The translations under genes were made by a program, and so were the position numbers. DNA of 64,000 nucleotides from Chlamydomonas sphaeroides (lineage: Eukaryota > Chlorophyta > Chlorophyceae > Chlamydomonadales > Chlamydomonadaceae): the NCBI GenBank assembly GCA_001662425.1, contig BDDC01000050.1, forward strand, positions 1 to 64,000, read 5' to 3'. This document shows positions 55,324 to 64,000 of the stretch, piece after piece; the stretch's first letter is position 1; each line of letters opens with the position of its first letter. The notes under the pieces are model-generated. The model was not told where the DNA came from. It searched no databases and saw only the letters and a program-made list of their open reading frames with translations.

Positions 55324-57477
55324 ATGTCGGCGGCAGCGATGCCGGTGGCCCTTGACCACCAGATCCTGCCGCACTCGGAGAGCCTGGGCCCGGCGCCGGA
55401 TCCATCTTGGGATGAGCAGCTGGATCATGTGCTCGCCGACGTCGACGCCGACGTTGCCATCGACGATGTTGATGCCAGCGCCGTCGTCGCCGCCGATGGC
55501 GGCGACGGCGACGGCGGCGGCGGCGGCGACAGCGGCGGCGACGAGCCGGCGGCCAAGCGCGCGCGGGTGGGGCCGGCAGCCCCGGATACCGAGGCAACAG
55601 GGGCCATGGACGCTGCTACGCCTGCGACGGCAGCGGCAGCTACAACGGCAGCTGTCGCTACAGAGTCGCCGTCGGGCGCGCCTGCGCCGCCGCTGCCGCC
55701 CCATCCGCCGGGAGCGCCGGCCATTGACGCCGCTGGCTTTCCCATCTACCCCCGGGCCTCCAGCCCCTACGCCGTTTTCGCTCGGCGACCCGTGCAAAAC
55801 GCGTCGGCCGCCGCCGCCGCCGCCGCAGCCGCTGCCAATGGTGCCGGCGCGTCGTCGGAGGACGACGGCGCTGGCGGCGGCAGCCAGGCGCCGGCGCCGT
55901 CAGGGCGGGGCTCGGCGGCGGCGGGCCGCGTGTGTGCCAGCTGTGGCGTGGGCTCCACCTGTCGTTGGCACCGATGGGTCGGGCCCGAGGGCGGGTTCGC
56001 ATGCCACGCCTGCTACAAGCGCCAACGGCGAGCCCTCGCCAAGGCTGCCGCCGCCGAGGCTGCCGCCGCCGAGGCTGCCGCCGCCGAGGCTGCCGCCGCC
56101 GAGGCTGCCGCCGCCAAGGCTGCAGCCGCCGAGGCTGCTGCCGCCAGCTGCGGTGGCGGCAGCGGTGGCGGTGGCGCCGCATCGCTCACCGCGGCTGCAG
56201 AGCCAGATGTGCCCCCACCGGCAGCGGCGGCAGACCCGGCGGCGGCGGCGGCGGGGCCGCTGGCCGCGGCCGTCGCCAATGCCGCTAAGCTGCGTGGGAT
56301 GGTGGCCGTGGCGGCGCTAGCTCGCGTCGCCGTCATCAGCCGCATCGCACAGCACCACAAGGCCGCGGCGGCGGCGGCCGCCGCCGCCGCCAATGGCGCC
56401 GCCGCCGCGGCGGCACCGATGCCGCCGCCGGCGGCAGCGGCGGCAGCGGCGGCGGCGTCTGCGGGTGACGACGCCGACGGGCGCAAGTGCGTAGCCTGCA
56501 GCAGATCGTCGACGTCCCGCTGGCACCGGGCCAATGGCGCCGAGTATTCGTTCTACTGCCACGCCTGCTACTACCGCAACCGCCGTGGCGGCGGCGGCGG
56601 CGGGCCAGAGGCCGCCACCGACGGTGCCGGCGGCCCTGCCGACAGCGACGCCAAGCGCTGCGTCACCTGCTCGACAGGGGCGACGTGCCGCTGGCACCGG
56701 GACAAGGAAAGCGGCGAGCTAGTCTGCAACACCTGCCACGCCAGGAAGGTGCGCGCCAACAAGCGTGCCAGTGCCGCCGTCGCGGCGGCGACGGCACCGT
56801 CGCCGGCGGTGGCGGCGTGGGACAAGCCGCTGCGCTCCATGGCCTGGGTGGCGGCGCTGCCGCCGCCGGCGTCGGCGGCGCCGGGCAACAGCGGCGGCGG
56901 CGGCGTAACGCTGCGGCTGCGGACGATGCTGCCGCCGCCGGCGCCGCCGCTACTTGCGTTGCTGCCGCCGCCGGTGCCGCTGTTCGTCCCCCCCCGCGTC
57001 GGCAAGGTCGAGCTTGAGTACGCTCCGCTAGCGGCGGCGACGGTGGCGGCGGCAGCGGCACCGGGAGCAGCTGGTGGAGGCGCCGTCAAGGCCGAGCCCG
57101 GCGGCGCCGCTGCCGTGGCGTCGTCGTCACTGGCCGCCGCTGCTGAGCCTGACCCGGACGCCGAGGCAGCTCCAGGGCCCGGCGGCACCGCCGGACCGGG
57201 AGTTGGCGGCGGCGTCAGAGTGCAAGTGGAGTGGTCGGTGGAGGTGTCGGCGGCGGCGATAGCCCTGGCGGAGACGGTTCTGCGCGTGGCGGCGGTGGCT
57301 GCTGCGAGGGCGGCGGCCGCCGCCGCCGCGCAGCGCGGTGCCGGGCCCGCTGGCGGAGCTGGCGCCGCCGATGACGTCGTCGCCCATGCCGCAGCGGCAG
57401 CGGCTGCGGCTGCACTGGTGTCGGCAGGTGGGGGGAGCCCAAGTGGCACGCCGCAGAGCTCGGCGGAGGACGGCTGA
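55324..57477 (+). CDS. Gene H: three-finger GATA-like protein
   Basis: A single open exon from ATG 55324 to TGA 57475-57477, 717 residues. It has an acidic N-terminus, a basic AAKRARV patch (possible nuclear localisation signal) and three Cys4 fingers: CASCGVGSTCRWHR with CHACY (~203-229), CVACSRSSTSRWHR with CHACY (~388-415) and CVTCSTGATCRWHR with CNTCH (~445-472). Each is C-X2-C-X18/19-C-X2-C with RWHR after the first pair, as in GATA-type fingers, where a W lies in the loop. An AEAAA repeat of about six 15-nt units follows finger 1. There is no HGFYGPP linker and no shared C-terminal region, so it is a distant relative of A-E. It is probably a nuclear DNA-binding protein. Whether introns shorten the long Ala-rich C-terminus cannot be decided from the sequence alone. 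Confidence 0.75.
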   Translation: MSAAAMPVALDHQILPHSESLGPAPDPSWDEQLDHVLADVDADVAIDDVDASAVVAADGGDGDGGGGGDSGGDEPAAKRARVGPAAPDTEATGAMDAATPATAAAATTAAVATESPSGAPAPPLPPHPPGAPAIDAAGFPIYPRASSPYAVFARRPVQNASAAAAAAAAAANGAGASSEDDGAGGGSQAPAPSGRGSAAAGRVCASCGVGSTCRWHRWVGPEGGFACHACYKRQRRALAKAAAAEAAAAEAAAAEAAAAEAAAAKAAAAEAAAASCGGGSGGGGAASLTAAAEPDVPPPAAAADPAAAAAGPLAAAVANAAKLRGMVAVAALARVAVISRIAQHHKAAAAAAAAAANGAAAAAAPMPPPAAAAAAAAASAGDDADGRKCVACSRSSTSRWHRANGAEYSFYCHACYYRNRRGGGGGGPEAATDGAGGPADSDAKRCVTCSTGATCRWHRDKESGELVCNTCHARKVRANKRASAAVAAATAPSPAVAAWDKPLRSMAWVAALPPPASAAPGNSGGGGVTLRLRTMLPPPAPPLLALLPPPVPLFVPPRVGKVELEYAPLAAATVAAAAAPGAAGGGAVKAEPGGAAAVASSSLAAAAEPDPDAEAAPGPGGTAGPGVGGGVRVQVEWSVEVSAAAIALAETVLRVAAVAAARAAAAAAAQRGAGPAGGAGAADDVVAHAAAAAAAAALVSAGGGSPSGTPQSSAEDG
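56044..56138 (+). repeat. 15-nt in-frame tandem repeat (AEAAA) in gene H
   Basis: About six units encoding AAAAE/AEAAA follow the first finger. They would form an alanine-rich helix and are likely length-variable. Confidence 0.85.
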
Positions 57478-59518
57478 GGTGTTGGCGTCCCGCATGCACG
57501 CTACCTTAGTAGTTGGCGGGCAGGCTCCTGCCTGGCATAAACAATTGCCGCCACTGAACATTGCACAAGGCAAGGTAGCGCTGGGTAGGGTTCGTGGGTA
57601 AGGCGCAGGCGGACCTCAGCAGTGCGCGTTGCGCGCAGGGCCTGCAGCGGCGCTGTTGTTTGTCGCCGGGCAGTGAGTAGCCGAAGACAGTCAACGCGAA
57701 GGTCAGAGCGTGGCCAGTCAGACTGGGCAGGGCAGGTGCGCGAGCAGCCGCGCGCTGCGCGTCGCCTTGCATGGTGCTCCTAGGTCGTCATCAGTCCTCG
57801 GGCTGTGGCGCTAGGCCTGGTTTAACAGGTTTAACTGGCAGCAGCGGCGGCGTGTGTTGAGATGTGCAGTCCTGCCGTTTCAGGCAGTTCAGACGGCTAG
57901 GTCCGGCCCGTGGGGCGAGGGCACGGAGGTCGGTGTGCCCGAGGCCCCTTAAAAATACCCCGGCGACAACCGCATAATGACCGACTGTTTGCGTCTGGTC
58001 AGGGTGGCCTCTTTGGGGGGCGAGCCATGCACCCATGCGCAGCTGGGGAGGTTTAACTGGTGGTGCGGAGGCGCGGCTGCTCCATGTTCGAGATGTACCG
58101 GTTCCAGGCGCGGTTCCGCACCGGGTGCTGGAAGGGTGGCACGGCGCTATGTCCACAATTGCATAATGTAATGGCCTTCTGTGCGGTGAGTATCAGAGAA
58201 ACCTGAGGTAGAGCGTTCAAGGTTGGGTAGGGCTTCAACGTCAACCTAGCAAGTCGGTGGGGCAGGGCTCGCCGACAGGCGCCGACCGTCGCCGACACGG
58301 TGACTGTGACAGCCCAACCAGCTGTGCCTCGAATAAGACAGCTGTGGCGTATTTTGCAAGTAATGCAGGCACTACAAAGAGGGTAGGAGGCAAGGGTTAA
58401 AAGCAGAGCTGTTGGCTTCCAGTTAGCTTTGAAACTCCTAGTCTCCTACTGGATGTAAGCGTGTGGCACAGGACCGTTAGGTGAAGGCGTACGCAATGTT
58501 GTCGACACCGACCGTTTGCACGGGCATCGCGAGTCTGCGAGCCCTATGTTCTAGGCGGTTCCCAGCATGCGGCGGTGGAAGCGACCCGTTGGTCGGCTGG
58601 CGCACACCACCTGCCGAACCCCCGCCGATGCTTCCTTCATGTAAGCAATGATCATGTCAGCGTGTTCCAGGGCTGCTGCATGTAATCGCATGCACAATTC
58701 GCACCGTCCGGCACACGCGCCGAACGCGCGCGGCACGCGCCTCTTGCCCTTAAGCGTGGCCCAGCCACCGCATCAATTCATTGGCCATATTCCAATCTGC
58801 TGAACCTTGTGCGCTTAGCTGTTGGCTGCTACTCGCTGCCCACACTGGGCGACTTGTACTTGCTGTCGAGGCCAAACCCTCCCCGCTATCGCCTAACCCT
58901 CCTGTTGGTGAGCTACAAGCGCCCGACCGATCAATAGTGATCACCTTCCTCTGGAAACTATTGTTCGGTGGCGACGCAGACGCTTGCATGCAACTCTCGG
59001 CGCCGTCAATGCACGCCGAGACATAAGCCCTGCCACCCGCCCGGTGCCGTCAGCATCTCCGCAACGAGCATTGCTGTTGCTAGCGTGCTCTGGTGCCATG
59101 GACCTGGCTTTAACCTGCCGAAGAGCCACACGCCGAGTGCGCTTTCTCACCCTTCTCGGCACCGCAACACGCCACGCGGCCCACGTCTCAACCTGGCCCC
59201 TTGATACTACATCAGCCAGGACAGGCTCTTGCTCCCCTCTGCTGCTGCCTCGGTTGGCCAAACATGAGCCGGGCGTGTGCCTCGCGCCCGCCGTCTGACA
59301 TGCCGCTCGGGTCCGTCGGACAGCCGCATCGCGCCTCACTTCGCGCCTGTTTCCCTCTCCTTCCCCTTTCCCGACCTTGCACAGGCACGTGGCGACGCTC
59401 GGGAACGTCAGCTAATCGCCTGCTAACGCCGAGGCGGCTATCAACCACACCACCGCCTCCCCGGCCCACGCAACGCAGCCCCAGCTACCCCTGAGCACTT
59501 GCGCCGCCGACGACCGCC
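57478..59518. other. 2 kb spacer between gene H and the ferroxidase gene
   Basis: It holds the 3' flank of H, the second copy of the dispersed repeat, TGTAA signals at 58167-58171, 58640-58644 and 58681-58685, and the ferroxidase upstream region. A GTAC core, the element bound by the volvocine copper regulator CRR1, occurs near 58856, but a 4-base match is weak evidence. No coding sequence is apparent. Confidence 0.45.
57856..58054 (+). repeat. Dispersed repeat, copy 2, with flanking 12-mer
   Basis: This copy matches 53071-53277 over about 200 nt. The 12-mer AGGTTTAACTGG occurs on both sides, at 57827-57838 and 58049-58060, which could be a target-site duplication or an internal terminal repeat. 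No open frame is apparent. Confidence 0.8.
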
Positions 59519-62500
59519 ATGGCCGACCCCGGGGCCAAGCCCGTCGACACTTCCAAGGTCGACGTCGTCATTGCGTCCGCCGATGACCCCAAGAAGGCCG
59601 CTGCTGCCGACAGCGCCAAGCCCAGTGGCGGCTTCGTGTCCAACAAGGGCCTGCTGATCGGCATCGCTGTCTTCGTCTGCGTCGCCATCGGCGTCGGCGT
59701 CGGGGTCGGCGTGGGCGTGGGCCTGAAGAAGGACGATGACAAGGGCAGCGGCACCTACAGCACGGTAGTGCTGCAGGACGGCTCCAAGCAGAACGCGCCC
59801 GGGCGCACCTACTTCATCGCTGCCGATAAGGTGCGGTGCTGACGTCCGAGGAGAAATGGTTGCAGCGCAGCGCGTGACGACGGGGCTGGGCCTGCGGCCG
59901 CGGCGCCCGGGCCCCTCCTGCCGGAAGGCCCGGCAGCAGCTTCGCTGCCGGCACCTGCGCGCGCCTGCTTGCGATGCACGGCCGCTGTGCCCGGGTGGTG
60001 GTTCTGATACAGCCACCCGGCTCCCAACCGTCAACCGCCGGCGCGACCCACCCGCTGCCCACCCGCAGATCTCCTGGAACTACGCGCCCAGCGGCAAGAA
60101 CATGTGCTACAACGAGGAGCTGGCCGCCAAGATGCTGGCCATGGGCCAGATTACCGCGATTGGCGTGGAGAAGGTCGGCGGCACCTTCCTCAAGGCCGTG
60201 TACCGGGAGTACACGGACAGCAGCTTCACGGTGCGTCCGGCAGCACCCACGTGTGTACGGCAGGGGTGCTGTGCGGTGCGGCAGGGGCGTCGTCGGGCCC
60301 GCAGCCCGACCCACATGAGCCCCGGCCCGCCCTCCCCTGGCTCTCCGCTCCGCCCCGCAGACGCTCAAGGCCCGGCCCGCCGAGTGGGCTCACCTGGGCA
60401 ATGTGGGCCCCGTGATGCACGCGGCGGTGGGCGACATCGTGCGCATCGTGTTCCGCAACAACCTGGACTTTGACGTCAACATGGCGCCAAGCGGCGGCCT
60501 GGCGGCGGTGAACGCGGGCGGCATGCGCAGCGCGCGCGTGGAGAAGGTGGGCGTGAGGGGTTGAACGGCACGAGCGCTATGGGCAGGGAACGAGACGTGG
60601 CGCGCGCGCATGTGCCCGGCAGGGGTGCGAGAGCGCACCGAGCGGCGCGAGCTGGCCCTGGGCCCTGCTTGGGCTCGGTCGACCCATGCGCGCGCCGCGC
60701 AAGCCCTGCCCCTGCCCTTCCCTGCCCTTCCTGCCTCGCGCTCCCTACATCGTGTCCCATGCCCTGCCGGCTCTCCGGTTCCTGCCCCCTCAGGTCCGCC
60801 CCCGCCAGACGGTGACGTACCTGTGGAATGTGCCCGCGGCGGCCGGCCCCGTGCCGGGGAGCACCGTCAACAGCCGGCTCTGGCTGTGAGTGGATAGGGT
60901 TGGGCGGGGAAGGGCAAGACGTGTGGCGGGAGTGCGTGCGTGTGGGCTGATGCTGCACCAGGGTCCTCCAGCGGGCTGCGGCTTTGTGGCTGCAGTCCGT
61001 GGGGAGGCGGGGCGCCGAGGTGCCAATCCGAGGGGGAGTGTGCGCACGCAGCCGCATGCAGCCGCGTGTCTGTAAAGTGCCATGCCGGGCCCCTTCTCCT
61101 GACCCGTCCCCTCTTCCCCTGCCTCTACCCCTCCCCCTCCCCGTCCCCAGCTACCGGAGCACGGTGGACCCCTACGCCCACGACAACGCCGGCCTGCTAG
61201 GCCCCGTGATTGTCACCACCGCCGCCAAGGCGCACCCCACGCTGCGCAACGACGTTGACGTCGACCGCGAGGTCATCTCGCTGTTCCAGGTACAGCAGCG
61301 TGGTCGCAGTGGGTGGGCCAGAGAGGGCAGGGGTGGGCCGAAGGGCCAATGGCGTGGACCGCGAGGAGCCTTGCCTTCCCGCTGCTCCATCCTCTGCCCC
61401 CGCTCGTCCCGCCCTGTGTCGACCCTCAGGTGACCCAGGAGCGCGCCAGCCCCTACCTGTACGACAACGACCCCAAGCTCACCCAGGGTGGGACGGGAAG
61501 GAAGTTGGGGCCGGGAGGGGGAGGGTCAGGGTTCGTGCCAGACCCAACTTCACCCCCAAGCTCAGCCAGGTGCGGTAGGGAAGTTGTCTGGGTTCCTAAA
61601 ATGAGGGCGGGTTGAAGCGGCCGGGTTCGTGCCAGCCCGAAAGGCGGGCACGTGCCCCGCTAGCGAGCTGCTCCGAGGTTTGTTCGCAGACTAAACACGC
61701 GTGTTCCGAACGCTTCTGCCGTGCGCAGGTGTTGCCTGGACCAAGATGGCCATCAATGGCTGGACCTGGTGCAACATGCCCAACGACTACATTACGCTCA
61801 ACGTCGGGCAGAAGGTACGGCACCAGCTGGGCTGTACGGCAGGAGGTGCGGGTACGCGCCGCGCGCCAAGGCGACCGCGAATGCACCGACTGCTCTTTGC
61901 CTACCTCCTCACCGCCCAGCCCTGCCTCTCTACAACCCTAACCCCATCAGGTCCGCTGGCACGTGGCCTCTGTTGGCTCCTCCGAGTCGCTCCACAACTA
62001 CCACTGGCACGGCCATGTCGTCGAGGTGGGTGCTGCTGCCAGTTGGCGGTTGGCGGCCGGCCGCTGCCATGCTCGCCAAGCGGCACACGGCGGCTGCGCG
62101 CCCTGCGACCAAGCCTCACTTCACCCAACCGCTCTGCCCTCCTCCCAACCGCCAACCACCAACCGCAGCTCAACGGCCACCACGTGGACCAGTTCACCGC
62201 CATCCCCGGCGCCAGCCACTCCGTCAACATGGCCCCCGACGAGCCGGGCCTGTGGATGTTTCACTGCCACCTCAACTTCCACATGGACGGAGGCATGGTC
62301 AACCTGTACAAGGTCGTGGGTGAGCGTTGTGGGTGAGGTGGTGCATATGCATGAGGCAATTGTGACCCAGGCGCCTTTCCTCCCGGGGCCAACCTCCCCA
62401 AGTCGCTCACGCACCACAACCTGGCACACGCCGGCGCAGGCACGCCCGCGCCGCTGCCCGCCGGCGGCCGCACGCGCACCTACTACGTCAAGGCCGAGGA

Positions 62501-64000
62501 GATTGAGTGGAGCTACACGGGCCCCGACAACCAGCAGAAGTGCATGTGAGTACTCGTGCCGTTGCGGCTGAAGGATGCGACGCATTGCAGCTGGAGTAGT
62601 GCCGGCAAGGCGGCTGCGCCGCAATATCCGCTGCCGCTCTCCGCGAGCCGCACCGCGAAGTAGTCCTACTGCCACCCCCTGCCGCCGCTGCTCCTCCTGA
62701 TTGCCGCCATCCCACTTCTGCCTTGACCATACAGGGACCCCCCGGCCACGTTTGATGTGACCGCAACCGAGGACAGCATTGACGGCAACGTGTTCACCGA
62801 GGGCCCCTCCGCCGACTGGCCGGAGGAGGGCCCCGCCGTGCGCCTGGGGTACAAGTACACCAAGACCATCTACCGCGAGTACGAGGACGCGGACTTCACC
62901 AAAGTCAAGGTGGGGCGCAGTGAGCGTAGCAGACCTGAGCGAGCGCCTCACGCGCACGCTGCCTGTCGTGATTAGGGGGCACTGGGACCCGGGACGTCCT
63001 TGCAGCGCCTGGCTAGACGCACCCCACCTGTCCACGTCCGTCCCATCCTTCTCACGCCGCAGGAGCGCGCCCCCGAGGACGAGTATCTCGGCATTCTGGG
63101 CCCCATCTTCCGTGCCACCGTGGGCGACACGATCAAGGTACGGCAGTACGGCGGCTATGCACAGCGATCTGGTCACGGCGTACGGCAGCAGCTCACCTGC
63201 CGCGCCTGTGCTCCGTGGTCCGAACCGCGCCCTCTTGTTGCCCCTCTGCCCTGGCACAGATTGTCCTGAAGAACGAGGCCAAGATCAACGTGACGATGCA
63301 CCCACACGGCGTGCGGTACGGCAAGGGCAGCGAGGGCACGCAGTACGAGGACGGCAGCACCGCCGCGGAGCGCCGCGACGACTGCGTCAAGCCGGGCGAG
63401 ACGTACACCTACATCTGGGAGGTGAGGCGGCCGCGCCCTGCCGCATTTTCTCGGGAGCGCAGGCAGGCTTCCTTCCTTTCCGCGCCTGCGGCTCTTGCGA
63501 AGCACGCAGTGCTGTGCACGCAGCGGCCTCACTCCCGTCTCCCCGCCGCCCGCTCCGCTGCCCCTCCGCGACGCCAGGTTCCCGCCCGCACGGGCCCCGG
63601 CCCTCGCGACCCCAGCTCCATGGTGTGGATGTACCACAGCCACCTGGACGAGACGGCCGAGACGTACGCAGGCCTGGCGGGCGCCATTGTGGTGACGGAC
63701 CGCGGTGCGTCTGGCGGCGAGGGGCGCGCAGGGGAGCCTGGGGCTGGGGCTAGCGAGGGGGCTTGGGGTGCTGGCGTTAGGACAGCACGACGCGTGCACG
63801 TGTGTGGGTTTGCGTATGAGGTGGCAGCTGGGGAAGGGCCGTACCGCCCTGGCGTGTGGGGTTTGTAGAGAGGCCGGGCGGGTGCAGGGTTGCGCGCCAG
63901 CCGCCGAGCCCCGACGGTTGGCCTATCTGTGCGACTGTCGCCCGCCCGAACCCGCAGCCAAGGTCAAGGAGGGCACCATGGAGACCGGCCCCATGCCGTC
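59519..64000 (+). CDS. FOX1: Multicopper ferroxidase, FOX1-like, N-terminal part (runs off the window)
   Basis: Fifteen exons in continuous phase: 59519-59830, 60069-60230, 60361-60546, 60794-60885, 61151-61289, 61430-61487, 61729-61814, 61951-62025, 62169-62319, 62371-62545, 62735-62909, 63063-63137, 63260-63421, 63578-63704, 63958-64000; 672 residues, with the rest beyond the edge. The N-terminus is soluble and lysine-rich. A single membrane anchor at ~44-69 (valine/glycine helix, then KKDDDK) puts the body outside the cell. Ceruloplasmin-like cupredoxin repeats follow (WLYRSTVDPYAHDNAG, YREYEDADF). Copper ligands visible: HCHLNFHMDGGM (H402, C403, H404, H408, M413, type 1/3 site), HPHG (576-579) and HSH (636-638). 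The first repeat has NMAPSGG where HxHG would be, so it probably holds no copper. Family role: oxidises Fe(II) for the FTR1 permease in high-affinity iron uptake; induced by iron lack in Chlamydomonas. The symbol rests on family resemblance; a FOX2-type paralogue is possible. Confidence 0.92.

Overview
The window looks like nuclear DNA of a volvocine green alga (Chlamydomonas/Volvox type). This is an inference from several signs: very high GC content, genes split by many short GT-AG introns, proteins full of Ala/Gly/Pro runs, and a FOX1-like multicopper ferroxidase at the right edge. No searches were run. Exon borders were placed by hand from GT/AG sites, reading phase and comparison between paralogues inside the window, so N-terminal starts are less certain than internal exons.

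Layout, left to right: (1) the 3' end of a plus-strand gene ending in a CCHC zinc knuckle, 1-132; (2) zinc-finger gene A, plus, 1400-5421; (3) zinc-finger gene B, minus, 6538-13919; (4) a 4 kb stretch with no convincing gene; (5) a 23-exon membrane-spanning receptor-like protein kinase, minus, 17941-27189; (6) zinc-finger gene C, minus, 29402-37337; (7) zinc-finger gene D, minus, 38205-45522, interrupted by a 358-base N run; (8) zinc-finger gene E, plus, 46190-52284, divergent from D; (9) a 3 kb spacer; (10) a smaller three-finger gene H, plus, 55324-57477; (11) a 2 kb spacer; (12) the 5' two thirds of a ferroxidase gene, plus, 59519 to the window edge.

The striking content is the family A-E. 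These are very large, low-complexity proteins (about 1200-2300 residues) built from repeats of one roughly 140-residue module: a GATA-like Cys4 finger, a second Cys4 finger with a longer loop (ending HPDRAWTCxxC), the near-invariant linker HGFYGPPGTRSLxxAGGRAC, and a third GATA-like Cys4 finger. Genes B, C, D and E also share a C-terminal region that I cannot assign to a known domain. It is spread over the same series of small phase-0 exons in all four, including an exon of exactly 39 nt. Genes C and D are near-identical over their 5' ends and look like a recent segmental duplication. H has three fingers of a different flavour (RWHR after the first CxxC) and no linker.

Functionally, A-E and H are probably nuclear DNA-binding or chromatin proteins (inference from GATA-like fingers, basic clusters and acidic Leu/Asp tracts). 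The kinase is a membrane receptor-like TKL-type enzyme with a non-RD catalytic loop. The ferroxidase belongs to high-affinity iron uptake. Nothing in the sequence directly ties the kinase or ferroxidase to the zinc-finger array beyond proximity.
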